NCBI GenBank assembly: GCA_028023455.1
Contig: JAQFVV010006197.1
Location: forward strand, 18,595,254 to 18,659,253
DNA: 64,000 nucleotides
Direction of reading: 5' to 3'
Origin: Epiperipatus broadwayi
Taxonomy: Eukaryota > Onychophora > Udeonychophora > Euonychophora > Peripatidae
In this document: in pieces, positions 1 through 12,159 of the stretch
Layout of the letters: each line of letters opens with the position of its first letter
Position numbering within the stretch: the stretch's first letter is position 1
Made by a program: the position numbers and the translations under genes
The notes under the pieces: model-generated
The model's input: the letters and a program-made list of their open reading frames with translations, nothing else
The model's database searches: none
Told to the model about the DNA's origin: nothing

Positions 1-1150
1 CTTATCAATCTTTTATCGGTTTTGTACAAAATATTTACCAATACAATTCATCTACAGAGAACTTTGGATTTCAGCCAACCAATAGAACAGCTGGATTTAA
101 AAGTGGTTTAATGCGGTGGATCATATCCAAGTATTGAAAGAAGTTGTAGAAAGGACCAATAAATATGAGTTGCTATTATGCTTTGGATTTGTAGATTATG
201 AAAAGGCATTTGATTCCATAATCATTTCTTCAGTTCCAGGATATTATCATATTTTAAAGAATATTTATAAAAATGCAACAGCAACAATTAGATTACATAA
301 TAATATTATGAATGTTAGCATTGAAAAGGATGTAAGACAGGACAACTCCATATCTCCCAAAACTTTTTACAGCAGTATTTTGTGGTTTAAAATGGGAAAG
401 AATAAAAAAAAAAAGGAGACTATTTAAGTAATCAAAATTTTTCAGATGATGTAGTTGTTTTGGCAAATAATGCTTCAGAATTTCAGGAAATGTTGCAAGA
501 GTTATCAGATAAAAGTATAAAAATAGGACTAAAGATAAATGCCAAAAAGATTAATGTTCAATGGATTTTTTCAAAAGAAAAAAATAGATTGATAATGTTG
601 AATTAAAAGTTAACAATTACAAATAGATTATTAATATCTACAATGAGAGAAACATAATGGATGAAATTAATCATGAAATTAAACTTGGATGGAGTGCTTT
701 TCGTAAAAATAATTTAATATTAAAACAAAATATATGTATTTGAAAAGGTTTTTAGTAAATGCGTTACTTGTGGATCTGAAACTTGGACACTTAACAGAAG
801 AACAATAGCGAGATTTCAGACCATTCGAAAAAAATGAAATATATGGGTAAAAGAACAAACAGGTGTTACTAACATCATTGAAAGAATTAAGAGACAAGTG
901 GAGTTGAGTTGGACATATCGCTAGAAGAGATTATAACAGGTGGACAGTTGAAATCTTAAACTGGATTTCAAGTGATTGTAAAAGACCCAAAAAGAGACCA
1001 CATGTAAGATGGATGAATGAAATAAGGAAGTGTGCAAGGGTAATATGGAGAAGAGAGGCCTAAACATAAAAGATGGATTGATCTTGGAGAGATCTTTATT
1101 CTGCATAAAATAAAATATAATAATGGTGGAAAGATTATGGAATATGTAAA
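1..1150 (+). pseudogene. RTE-like non-LTR retrotransposon, 3' part, decayed
   Basis: Broken reverse-transcriptase reading frame of the RTE-like 'endonuclease-reverse transcriptase' type; it runs in from the left edge, so the endonuclease part is outside the window. Recognisable pieces in order: a QPIEQ segment (70-90), FVDYEKAFDSI (about 187-219), a region like VRQDNSISP (about 330-360), the catalytic box as FSDDVVVLA (about 438-465; family form FADD), SETWTL (about 775-795) and the C-terminal tail with GHIARRDYNRW followed by KRPKKRPHVRW (about 910-1015). Several frameshifts and stops separate the pieces, so it is dead. Related fragments lie at 13480-13660, 32195-34760 and 44390-44690. Confidence 0.85.
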
Positions 1151-1429
1151 ACAAAGTAGTGTAGCTATTATTTAACCAAACTTTTAAAATTGTTGCTAAA
1201 GCAGCAGCAAAATTATGAATGTTCAGAAATATTGCTATTTCAATTTATAAATCTTTTTGTTGTAAAACTTAAATTCATTTAGTTAATGTATAGATTAATT
1301 TCCAATTGTTATAGACTATTGGTGAATCAAAGCAATCAGAAAAAGAAATATCTCAAGGCTGTCAATGTGATAATGATAATGTATGAAGAAGTAATTCTTA
1401 AGCAGTTAGTTTATGTTTATTATATTTTT

Positions 1430-2075
1430 GCAGTATTCAAGGTCACGGTATAAACGTATATAATGTGTAATGAATGTGTAAATAATAATAATTATATAAA
1501 TATAACGAATATGTAAAAGTAATAATAATTGTATAAATGTAGAATAAGAGTAATAACTGTAATGTATAATAAATATGTAAAATAATTGTATAGTAATTAA
1601 GAATAACGATTGTGTAAAATTACAATGTTATTAAATCATAGAAAGTTGTATAATAATAGAAAGCCCAGCTGACCTTATAGGGTCAGAAAACTATGTAAAA
1701 TACCATATATGGTGAGAAACATAAAAATACTGTGTGTATGTAAAAACGTAAGTGAAAACACTATATATGGTTAGGAATGTAAAAGACTCCAGAAGTCTTG
1801 AGGGGTATATAAACCCCCATAAACTAAACTAATTGTTCTGATGTTCTGAATACGTTCTGAGTATGTTCTGAGTTTTAATTATGAGTCAGAGACTCCTGCG
1901 TCTAAGTCGAAAGCAGGTCTAGGGTATTTTATGCACGTCACCACGACCTTTTATTATTTTATTACGCCTTATAATAGGCTATGTATATAGTTAAAATTAT
2001 CTGTATTAAACTATAATCTTACCATCTCAATTTTGCCTTTGTCCATTTATTTAATTGCGGGTCATAAGACACTGC
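1430..2075 (+). mobile_element. Possible solo LTR-like segment
   Basis: This stretch is richer in mixed-composition sequence than its flanks. It carries a TATA-like box inside a GC-flanked hairpin (GGGGTATATAAACCCCC, about 1801-1817), four close copies of a GTTCTGA word about 30 nt downstream (about 1837-1872), a short palindrome TGACC-TTATA-GGGTCA near 1670, and a candidate end ...AAGACA near 2072. The layout suggests a promoter-bearing LTR, but I found no matching target-site duplication and no partner LTR, so this is tentative. Confidence 0.3.
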
Positions 2076-3440
2076 AATTTTTTCATCAGAACTCAAAGGC
2101 AACGAGTTGCTTAAGAATGTTTCATGAAAAGAGTTAAATACTTTGAGAATTATAAAGTAGTAGTAGCAAATGGAGAATAATTAAGAAAAATAATCATCTA
2201 AGAAAATTATATTTGTTAACAGAGCAATTGAATGCCACTTCAAATCCTCACCTATTGTCACTCTCACAACTGTGATGTTCTGTGACTTCTCCTTATACGG
2301 AGTCAGGAATCTCTCAGCCACTATATTCAGAGAAACCTGTTAGCCACTTTACCTTCCCTTTTCATTCCCCATCCTAAGTTTCTTCTCTATCCTGCTCCAT
2401 CCCATATAAAAGTTGAATATATAGCTACATCTAACATTTATAAAAGTTGTACTTTGAAGTCTTAGCTAAGTGCAAAATTCTGAGTGAAATAATAATAGTA
2501 ATATTGAAAATTAATAATCAAAGCAATTAATTAGATCTAGATTTATGGAATATCAAGCATATTAATGTCTTATACAGGTGAAATCATATTTTGTTCAACA
2601 CAAAATAAGTTGACAGAATATCACTGAATAAAAATGAACCTTAAATTAAGGTTTGTTAAATAATTTATAGAGTATATTTGTAATGGTTTTCATCAATAAA
2701 TCATTACTGCAAAAATTATAATTTTAAAAAGATAATGGAATTTTTAAATAAGGAATTTATAATGAAATAAATCACTTTAATTAGCCTACTGTAGGATTAG
2801 AATCTTTCCTACAATTCTCCAAAGAAGAATGAAGATTACTTGATTACATATTTCTAAAACATAGTTATACAAAACTCTCAATTTCTACACATTTTTAATT
2901 AATATGGATAAAAACCCATGAACAAGTCAAATTATATGTCTCCAAGATGCTTTTCTGATCTATTGAAGATTTAAAATACTTTCAAAGATCTCGTATAGTT
3001 GAGATAAAAATGTGAGGCATGATGCGAGAAAAATTGGACAGTTAAAACGCGAGTAGAGAAAAAAAATATGACAAAAAATATTTGATTGTCTTGTGAGAGA
3101 ATATTTTCTAACAACAGCTAGATATATTTTAATTAATATAATAACATTTGTGCAAGATAAAAAAAAAACAGTTTTTTGAAAATAATACTGAAAGTATATA
3201 AAATAAATCGGAAATAATTTTTAAAATCTAGTAAAGAAATGACAACAGTTATATAAAAAATGCGCAAAGTAAATTTCGATTAAAATATATTCAAGAAAAG
3301 TAATAAATCTAAAATAGCTTTACTGTAAAAATAAATAAATATAAATTTAGCATTGTTCAAATTAAATCTTACTACCTTTATAATTAATTTCATAATTAGT
3401 CTTCATTTTTATCGAATAACCGTTTTTAAATAAAGCACAA
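2076..3440. other. Upstream of first PRIM2 exon; nothing recognised
   Basis: AT-rich sequence with no convincing open reading frame. A more mixed patch at 2210-2420 has no recognisable content. An upstream PRIM2 exon or promoter could lie here, but nothing can be assigned. Confidence 0.4.
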
Positions 3441-3467
3441 GTAAAGTTTTGTGGATATTTTTTACAG

Positions 3468-3714
3468 CGCCCTCTAATTTGACCAATTATTTAAGTTTTT
3501 TGATTATGTCCTTTTATCTTAAGCCACCTCGAGGTACTATTAAGTTAGAAAAACTCGAAAATTTTTGTCAAATTCGATTAGCATTTCTGTTGCAAATACT
3601 GAAATACGATAATGAGTCATCGCGAGAAGTTATCGAGCAGTGTAAACTTTCCAAAAATTCGTCGTGTTTAATTGATGGCTCACAGGAAGATAAAATTTCT
3701 CATTTTATACTCAG
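3468..3714 (+). CDS. PRIM2: DNA primase large subunit (PRIM2), exon 1 seen
   Basis: PRIM2 is the regulatory subunit of eukaryotic primase; with PRIM1 it makes the RNA primer that DNA polymerase alpha extends in the nucleus. This exon carries the conserved N-terminal block: FYLKPP near its start (human FYLQPP), an EKLENF block (human IEFENL) and, at the end, DKISHFILR (human DHISHFILR). It ends at 3714 with the donor gttagt after two bases of an Arg codon, and the exon at 22599 supplies the third. Two starts are possible. An acceptor (ttttttacag, ending 3467) would imply an upstream exon; otherwise the ATG at 3506 begins MSFYLKPP and gives a 515-residue protein, close to human (509). The first conserved residues lie just after that ATG. 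Residue numbers in later entries assume it. Confidence 0.9.
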
Positions 3715-4027
3715 GTTAGTTAATGATTTGAATTTTCCAGAAATGATAACTTATTATAATAGTTCAAGTCATTATTACACAATTTTGAGTTACGGGTAGG
3801 CTTTAGTAGTAGATTTTTAAGATCAAATTACTGTATATGATCATGATAGTAATAATTTGGGTAAAAGTTTATCATGTTCGCTCTCTATTTTTTAAAAATT
3901 AGAACTACATTATTATTCGAAAATCTTACGTATATGCTACTATATTACAATTACATTAAAATGTAAAAATATTTGAAAACCAGGCACTCTTCACAAATCT
4001 GGAGCTTAATTGTAACTATAGGGGATT

Positions 4028-4110
4028 TTTTTTTTCATGTGTCAAAGCATAGGCCGGGAAGCGAACCCGCGACACTCACTGATCACTCTGCCACTAACGC
4101 TTGACAAGTA
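4028..4110 (-). mobile_element. Short tRNA-derived SINE with A tail and TSD
   Basis: Read on the minus strand: an A-box-like GTGGCAGAGTG, then a B-box-like GGGTTCGCTTCCC about 20 nt later, and an A-run (the T-run at 4027-4036 on +). It is flanked by near-identical copies of TATAGGGGATTT (about 4018) and TATAGGCGATTT (about 4108), as expected for a target-site duplication. The copies of family C at 60.8 kb lack it, so it is a later insertion. The box spacing is shorter than in a real tRNA, so it is not a tRNA gene. Confidence 0.7.
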
Positions 4111-4194
4111 TAGGCGATTTGAACTCAGATTTTCAAGCGCCCTTCAACTATTCACACTATCTCATACAACTGATACACTTGTAGAAAAGATTAA

Positions 4195-4251
4195 TAATCA
4201 CCGAGATTCGTATTTCGTGCTAAACCAGCACTCATCAGTTGGTCCAGATTA
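4195..4251 (-). ncRNA. Hammerhead ribozyme C1 (type I)
   Basis: Minus strand. Core CTGATGA, then a 5-bp helix II (GTGCT/AGCAC, loop GGTTT), then GAAA. Helix I is bipartite: TAATC pairs with GATTA and ACCAA with the following strand (one mismatch here). Helix III is weakened by substitutions compared with copies C2 and C4, so activity is uncertain. Confidence 0.75.
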
Positions 4252-4489
4252 TCATCTCCCACCATATATATATAATCAGTGCTCAGCTTATATTAAGATA
4301 GCAAATCTTCACATTTTAATGGACAGGCTTCAATCTACTCCAACTTTTCAGCCATCCACATCATTGAAAATCTTATGATGAAAACCCAAATCCCAAGCAG
4401 ATGCCAATATTATTGCCATGCCCATGTTGACTCCAAGTCACTCTGACCCCTCATGTATAGGACTGTATCCATTAAATACATAGAAGAGG

Positions 4490-4680
4490 TGCAGTGCTCT
4501 CAGATCCAAGGCTCCTCACTGACGAAGACCACAAGCTTGAAACTAGTCTGGGGATATTGGATGAGTAGGCACTAGATGGGGATTTTATGTACAAGCCTTC
4601 TGGCATCTATTGATTACTCTAGCTTGCTGTGTGTGGCAAAATGTATAGTGAGTTTTGCCTGGTTTAAAAACCCTTATCAT
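4490..4680 (+). mobile_element. Family B ribozyme element, partial right-pointing unit (B1)
   Basis: Matches the unit at 26210-26380: GCAGTGCTCTCAG, the hammerhead, GAGTAGGCACTAGAT and a tail ending AGTTTTGC. It is fused to the left-pointing family C copy and ends near 4665, with no clear target-site duplication. Confidence 0.75.
4504..4562 (+). ncRNA. Hammerhead ribozyme B1 (type I)
   Basis: Order: ATCCAA, TCCTCA, CTGACGA, a 13-nt helix II region, GAAAC, TA, GTC, TGGGGA, TTGGAT. TCCTCA pairs with TGGGGA and ATCCAA with TTGGAT (bipartite helix I, 6 + 6 bp). Helix III is 2 bp (AC/GT) with a 2-nt loop. Predicted cleavage follows C4548. Helix II has one mismatch and one wobble here. Confidence 0.8.
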
Positions 4681-4689
4681 CTCATATTT

Positions 4690-7650
4690 AGATTTTCAAT
4701 TAATCCGTTGTGTTATTGAAGTACTTACATGTGCTCCTATGGCTAAAATTTAATAAACATAAATGAGTAAGATGTTTATTATTGACTAACTTGATAAATA
4801 GTATCGATTTTTTACATCTATAATAAAGGCTTAAAATTATTTTCCCACTTTTTAAAAATTTAATGGTATTTCGCTCCTATGCATTTCATGTAAAAATTAA
4901 GCTGATAGTAATGGTTACTACCCTGATATATTAATTGATAATGATAATATATTAAGAAAATCAAGTCAAAAATAAGGTTTTAGAATAAGACTTTGTAAAA
5001 GTGCTTAGAAATAAATATATCAGTTGTCGGATTTATTAATGAAGGTTTTGTATAGAAATATTACTTTTCTTGTTTGAATAAGTATATATTAGTTTCTCCT
5101 AGATAGCAAGTAACTGATAACTTATTAAGATATTATAGTGGAAGTTATATTTAAATGTTCATCTCAGGTAATCAGAAATGTGAATAAATGGCAGTCTCCC
5201 CTTTTTTCACTTTGCAAGTAGTATTTATGTATGTAAAACCAGTTGCCTTAATTTGGGTGCCAAAGTTCATATTATAAGAAAGAACAAAATATGAAAACTC
5301 TTAACAAGCTATAAATATTTATTCCAGAGATATTATGGAATCTAGCTATATTAAGAATACTGAAGTCAAGACCTAATTTGTAAAAATGAAAAAAATTAAT
5401 CCATGAAACACCTTGAGTGCCAAATATCACCTCTATAGAGCTATTATCTTTTCTATAAAGCACATTATAATGTGGAAAAATGAATATTTTCTATAAAATA
5501 GTAGTAACAATGCTGATATAATTGCACATTAGGAGACCCTTTATTTCTCCAATAATGATCATCTCAAAATTCCTGACTTCACGCTCATTTTTGTTGTTTC
5601 AGAACATCTAGCAAAATAAATAATTTCATTGAAGAAAGTTCAAGTCATTAAATCATTATATGACTAGATATTATTTACAATCTGCCTAATGTAGAATGGA
5701 CTCACTTCTTACAGACTTTCCTACACCTTTTATATATATAATATTTCATGTTCCATAAATAACTGAGGAAACTTAACTGAGGATAAAGCAGTTTTCAGTG
5801 TTTCAAATTGATGACTAAACAATATGCGCATAATTTATAATGATAGTTTAAAAAAAAATATTCAGGCAAATGATTTTGCTTAATATTAACAAAATATAGA
5901 TCTATTCATTACCTGCTGCTTTATGAATATTTGATCTTTATTTCATAATCAATGTGTATCAATTTTTTTTACTTTTGTCTTTTATATTTCTTTAGCTGAA
6001 AGCCACAAAACTAAATCTGTCTTAATTCAATATATTGGATATTTCGAAACTAGAAAATATCTAATGAACAAGTTTTATTTTTTAACTAACTATATTGTGA
6101 CGGCATATAAACAGAAGTGTGGTGCTTTGTCAATCTAATTCCTCTTATGACTGCTTGGGAAAATGATTTCTATATATGCTTGGTTTTCTGAAAATTAATT
6201 TACTGGATAATATGCTTTTTAATAAAAAATTTCTTTAAATATAATCTTAGCAAATAAAAAATTTTATAGAATAGCTTTCCATAAAGTTCATTTCTTTCAG
6301 TCATTTTATTTAATATATTTTAATGATGGTCTTCCAAAAACAATATAATGTTTGAAAAATTAGGCCTTATATTTGTAATCTCAATGTCAATAGAATAATC
6401 AAAATAACAGTAAAGCATTTTATAAAATGAACATAATTTTCTGCAACTGTAGAATAAAACAGTTCTACGTTTTTGTAAAATTAATTTTGAAACATAACCT
6501 AACTTATTTTGCGCTTCTTCAAAATTGGATTTCAGATAATTTCTAGAAACTTAATTTTTTGATAAATTGGCTGGCATTTCATGGGGTTATGTTTAAATCT
6601 TCTGAAAACAATTTTCTTAGAATTTGCATATTAGACTTTTGAATATTGTGTTGTTAAGAGAAAAGGTTTTTAAATTTATGGATAGATAATTAAATATTAC
6701 TGGCATGCTCAAGTTTGTTCAGTGTGGTTTTCATCTTTTCACTGCCAGATATCATAGGATAAATAAAATGTTAAGTGCTGTTAAGTAAATCAGAATTTTC
6801 TCTTAAGACAATTTTGATCTAACACTCAATTTAGAAAAACCCTAACAAATTTATTTCATGATATTAATAGTAGAGTCTGATGGATTGTTTTCCAACATTT
6901 TAGTGGAAGGTCAGTAGATTCTAGAACATCCATTGACATTGTGTTTATCTGCTTCAGAGATGGAATTTAACAATTTCTTACATAAATAAAAGCTGTGAAG
7001 CACACAGTTACTGGTTATTTAATTATACATAGTACAGTAGAATTAAAGTATGAAATAATGCTATACTTACATCTAGTATCCTGATTGGATTTTTTACAGA
7101 ATCTTTTAATAATCTTGAGTAATTAGCAGTTTTGAATAGTTAAAAAAAAAGTATCTCTCCACATATAGGCACTTGATAATGATATCTGGCATTCTGCTTC
7201 GAGATTTCAGCTCTCATTCATTCATTTATATAGAAATAGAAATAAAAAAATTACAAAGTCCGCATGCATTTATAAAAACATAACATGTACACATTCAAAA
7301 TCTCTCAGTGAAATAAAATAAAATAAATCGAAGATCTTTTAAAGAATTCATTTGTGCGACATCATAGATAATTAAGTTTCATGAATTTTATGAGTTTTAC
7401 ATTTCAGATTCAAATAAAATTAAGTTTTTAATAATTGTACTGGTTTTTTTTTCAAATAGAAATCTTTAGTGCCCTTCCCCCAAATATTCAATGTTGTTAT
7501 GGTTGTGGAAGTGGATAATAGATAGGTTTTGTTGTTTGTTTTAACTCTAATTAAATTTTTTTTTTTTTAAATTTAAAAAAAAGCAATAATTGCTGTAACA
7601 CGCTTTTTCTTTTTAAATCTTAATTTTTTTTAGAAATCATTTTCTATTTC
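4690..7650. other. Intron 1, AT-rich, nothing recognised
   Basis: No open frame with recognisable protein similarity, and no repeat shared with the rest of the window. Only short homopolymers and TA runs (for example 5730-5742) are visible. Confidence 0.6.
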
Positions 7651-7659
7651 AGTTATTTT

Positions 7660-10440
7660 TTCAATGTTTCGACCACATTACATGATCATTATCAAATACT
7701 GATTATTCCTATAAAATATATATATATATTTTACATGTCCATAATGTCTTCTTTATAAAATTTAAAATAATCGATCTTAAATAAAATTGAAATAGATGAT
7801 TAAAAATAAATAAAAATTTATTTAATACATCAAACCAGATTTACATTCCTTATGGGAATCTTGTCAAGATGTTTCCTCTTTTATAATCACAAGACCAACT
7901 ACTCTATAACAACTCCACCCATGGACATTATATACATTATACTATAATCAACATAATTAATAAAATGCATCTATATATGCATAAAAATAAATAAACTTAG
8001 AAATTTATTATAACCCTTTTGTTTTTTTAAATATACAAAACAATCTACAAAAATAATATTTTAATTATAAATGCTAGTTTCCAATAATCCAATAATGCCC
8101 ATTTCCCCTGAATTATATTCGGCCTTAACCATATTTACATATTTGTTTAATTTTTCTTAAATAGACAAAATTTCCTAACATTTTCTTGTAATTTTTAATT
8201 TATTATCTGAATATTTTTTTACAATCCAAGTATTCAAAAAATGAATGTATGACCCTGATCTTATATCCTATCTACCAATTCCCCTGTAATGCTCCTTATA
8301 CCTGTGTGACCTATATATATATCATTACAATGGTCAATTAATTTTATAAAATAACCCTATTCTATTTTTAATATCCATCTTTTTTGTATTAGAAATTATT
8401 TCTCTAAAGATTTACTATTTTCTCATCCTAGTTTAATGTCATCAGATAACCTTTTTTTTATCACTGTATTATATGCAGCTATTGAATATGAAATTGAAAT
8501 TCACTTCCTATATTTATACATAGGCTTTACACTATCTCTTGTGTTATTAGTATATTTATTACTGAAAATTTTTTAATATCTTTTTTTTTTATAACACATC
8601 TTTAACATGAACTTCCAATTTCTGTTCAAATTCGTCTTTTTTATTCATTGTTAACCTATCATTTTTTAACTTAAATCTTTTCTAAGCTACTATTTTCTGT
8701 GACCATAGCTGATATGAATTTGAATCAATTATATCTTTTTTTTTCTTTAACTTTAATGTATTGTTTAATAAATATTTCCCTATTAATTCCTTTTCTTAAA
8801 AAAATGTCTAAATACTTTAATTCCTTCTCTTTTTCTATTATAAACAATAGTGTACTTATTATTATTTAATTCTTTAAATGCATTAATAATACTTTTACTA
8901 TTTCTTTATTACAATTATATCATCCACATATACTTGCCAATTATATTTTTCTCTTTATAATCAATCACAATCTATGATAATCCATACCAATCCTTTTGTT
9001 ATATTCCAAAATTCTTTCTTATACTTAAAATATACAGCATCATTTATCACTAATATTGCTTCTTTAATAATTTATAAACATTCTTCTGAAATTACATTAC
9101 TCATTTTTATTTTATTTATATCTATTTTTATACTATTTTCCCTTGCTATATTCTGATATATTTTTTCAATATCAAATGAAACGATCATTTCTGTTTAATT
9201 TTATATTATTTAATTTATCTCTACTTTCTTCTGAATTCTTAATACAATATTTACCAAAACCTATTGCTATGATAATTTTTTTATATATTACATCACATAA
9301 ATCTTTAAGAATATAAATCATTAAGGTCTAATATTTCTCTTACTAGCATAATATCCATATGCGTTTTAGACTATACATGGACATTCAAAAGTTATAACAT
9401 AAAAACCTGTATTCTTTTTCATTAATTAATTATTTTATTTTTATATAATTTAATAAAATGTTATATTTGCTTTAATTTTGTTTCCTGAATCTTTATTTAT
9501 TTTTTGTTATGCCTGCCTTACAATATCTTTTATTTTTTTATCATAGTCTATTTAATTTAAAATAACAAACTTTGACCTTTTACTTTCACCTATTACTATT
9601 AAATCTCCTTCATTTATCTTTTTCATAATTTGTCTTGTAATAGACTTCTCCTTCCATTCTTTTTTACTACATTTATGGTTTTTATGAATAACATTATTAA
9701 TTTTTGATTGTAACTCTGCTTTAAAATTATTCATTAATATTTGTTGCTTCCACACAATTGTTTTTTTTTTAAAACTCCATCCATAAATGTTATGTATTTA
9801 ATTTCTTTATTTAGAATATGTGATTGTTCATATGTAAAATCAATGTTAAATATTTTTACAAAATTATTAATTTTTCCTTCCTTATTACAGTTTTTTACCA
9901 TAAAATGATTATCTTTTTTTCTTCAATTCCATTTTTTTTTATAATACAACTATCTCCATTTATTACCATATTTCTTATGAAGCTTATTTTGTAATTTACC
10001 ATTATGAGCCATTAAACTATGATTAATATATTCCAATAATTCTATTAAAATATTTTTCTGTCTATTATATATATTTCCTAGTATTGCAATTCACTTCAAT
10101 ATATTTTTCTTTCAAAAACCATTCCAAAATTATTCTTTGAATTTTATTACACAAATTTATATTCGTATTAATTTTCTTGTTACTAATTTTAAATCTACGT
10201 GACATTGGCATAATTCCTTTCTTTTTCCATATATTTTAAAATAATGATATTTTAGTTCCTCAATTCTTTTTTGTATATTCCATAACTTTTTAAACCTAAT
10301 AAAATTAATCTTATTTAAATTTCTATATAAAACTCTACATATTATTAATATTATACTATTCCATGGTTAAACTTTTAAACATTCTTTTTTCAATTCTTGC
10401 TCTAGAATTGTGGTTAGTGATACTTATGTTGCAAACGATC
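7660..10440 (-). pseudogene. Penelope-like element (i), decayed
   Basis: Minus strand, so it reads from high to low coordinates. The N-terminal part at 9552-9755 contains KKINEGDLIVIGESKRSKFVILN-like sequence, comparable to the 'KG..VVVMD' region of Penelope reverse transcriptases. An FDIEKIYQNI segment follows (about 9120-9180), then the catalytic box YVDD (8919-8930 on +) and a YIGHTG segment (about 8290-8310) that fits a GIY-YIG nuclease start. Many stops and frameshifts. Just downstream, 7662-7697 has a GATCA/TGGTC hairpin followed by GAAAC, which may be a decayed terminal ribozyme. Element edges are approximate. Confidence 0.7.
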
Positions 10441-10489
10441 AAAACCGTAAATACTTCAAATGGTTAAATTTCAAAAACTAGACAATCAA

Positions 10490-12120
10490 AAATATTTTAT
10501 GACATAAATTACAATTTTTTTTAACTTATGTCTTGCTTATTTTCCTATGTGTCTTCATCCTTTTACATTTAAATTTTTTTCTTTGATTAACCTTTTTTGT
10601 ATAAAATATTCATCAATTATAATTACACTTCTACAATTATATCAGATTCTTAACACTTTTTTAATTGGTTTTTCCATTTTTATATATAAACTTTCTTTAA
10701 TTATTCTTTCTTTGTAAGATCTCACATTTTCCTTTATTTTAAAATTTAAATGCTTACATTCTTTCATATGTAGGCATATATTAGAATTTTTATATATTAA
10801 ATGCTGTTTCAATCCAGTTTTCAATTTATAATAAATAAATAAAAATTTTATACATTAGTTATATAAATAAATATATCTTAATAATAATTACACATAAAAA
10901 GATCTTGTGCCCTTTTGAAATGTTAATCATCTATTTTAATGTTAACCAATTATTGCAGATAGAGCTGTAATGGAAATAAAATAACAATAACAAAATAAAA
11001 CTTCAGTAAATAAAATATAAAATTTTCATATAGAGATTCAATAAATGTCAAAGAATTTGACTGTAATATATAACAATATATAGAATAAATTATGCATACA
11101 CTATATAACTTTATATATACTACCTTGAATAATTTTTCATTTATTTTTAATTGATCAGTTGTTAACTAAATTTACTGAAGTTTATATATATTCATATAAT
11201 TATTTAAGTTATGCTTAATATAAAATATTTTATATATTTATCTTTTTTTGGATCTTTAATTAATTTAAAGATTTAATATTTTTTGTAGCATCTATTTTTA
11301 TATCCATATGTTAAGGAATAAATCTTTAAAGCAGATTTATTTACTCTTCTATTAATTGCATTGTTATATTCTTTAGTTCTTAGCTCTGTTTCCCGATATG
11401 ACCATAGTAAATTATATTGCATTGGTCACAATTTTATATATAATTCCTTTTTTTGTAATTTTTACTTATAATTATGTATTTGTCCATCTAATATTTGTGT
11501 ACTTATCAATATAATTTTTTGTTTTATATTAATGTATTATAAATTTTGGGATAATATGAAAGTTTGATTCGGTTTTTATTCAAACTATTGTTACTATCAT
11601 ATTATAATCATAATCATTTTGCATAGAAATATTTTTTTAGAATTAAAAATTATACTTTTAATAGATTTAGTATTAAATCCATAATGTTTATATAACTTAA
11701 TAAATTAATTCTTTTGTAAATCAGCTACATTTTATGTGTATTATATTTATCATTTCTATATTTAAAATTTTTAATGACTGCTGTCTTTTGAACTCATGTT
11801 TGTTGTGAATCTATAGAAATAATTTTTCTTAATTTATCTTTAATAAAATGTTTTAATATAATTTTATCATTATTTAAGTGAATTTCTATATCTAGATATT
11901 TTATTTTATTTTCTAATTCTACTTTTGTAAATTTAATATTACATTCTCTATTATTAAAATCATTGTAAATAGTTCATAGCCCTTTTATTATCAGTTATTA
12001 AAATATCAATATATCTAGAATAACGTATTATTTCTTGTCGAATTCATTTATGAATATTGTTGACATTAAACCACTAATTGCATGTGTCAATCTAGTCATC
12101 TATCTATGTTTAATTTTCTC
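10490..12120 (-). pseudogene. Penelope-like element (ii), decayed
   Basis: Minus strand. Reverse-transcriptase remnants (KYLDIEIHL near 11880-11910) precede a C-terminal GIY-YIG-type segment at 10642-10824, with LKQHL, NSNICLHMKECKHLNF and SYKERIIKESLYI. The 3' untranslated part (10490-10640) matches that of element (iii) at 16500-16640 on the opposite strand, so (ii) and (iii) are inverted copies of one family. Confidence 0.75.
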
Positions 12121-12159
12121 TTTAATTGAGTTTTTAATTACTGCCGAGAAATTGTAGCT

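Larger units (their letters stand above)
3983..4490 (-). mobile_element. Family C ribozyme element (copy C1), interrupted by a SINE
   Basis: Shares its sequence with 60781-61264 and 62258-63142: the GGAGCTTAATTGT block (about 4000-4012), the hammerhead region and a segment ending near CCATTTAATAC. The unit points left (minus strand). A tRNA-derived SINE is inserted at about 4028-4110. At about 4490 the element joins a right-pointing family B unit, making a chimeric divergent pair. Confidence 0.75.

Noticed and set aside
4037-4100. tRNA gene on the minus strand
   Set aside because: A- and B-box-like sequences are present but too close, no cloverleaf can form, and an A tail with a target-site duplication marks it as a SINE.
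4037-4378. 113-codon plus-strand frame
   Set aside because: Runs through the SINE and the ribozyme element; these are non-coding repeats.
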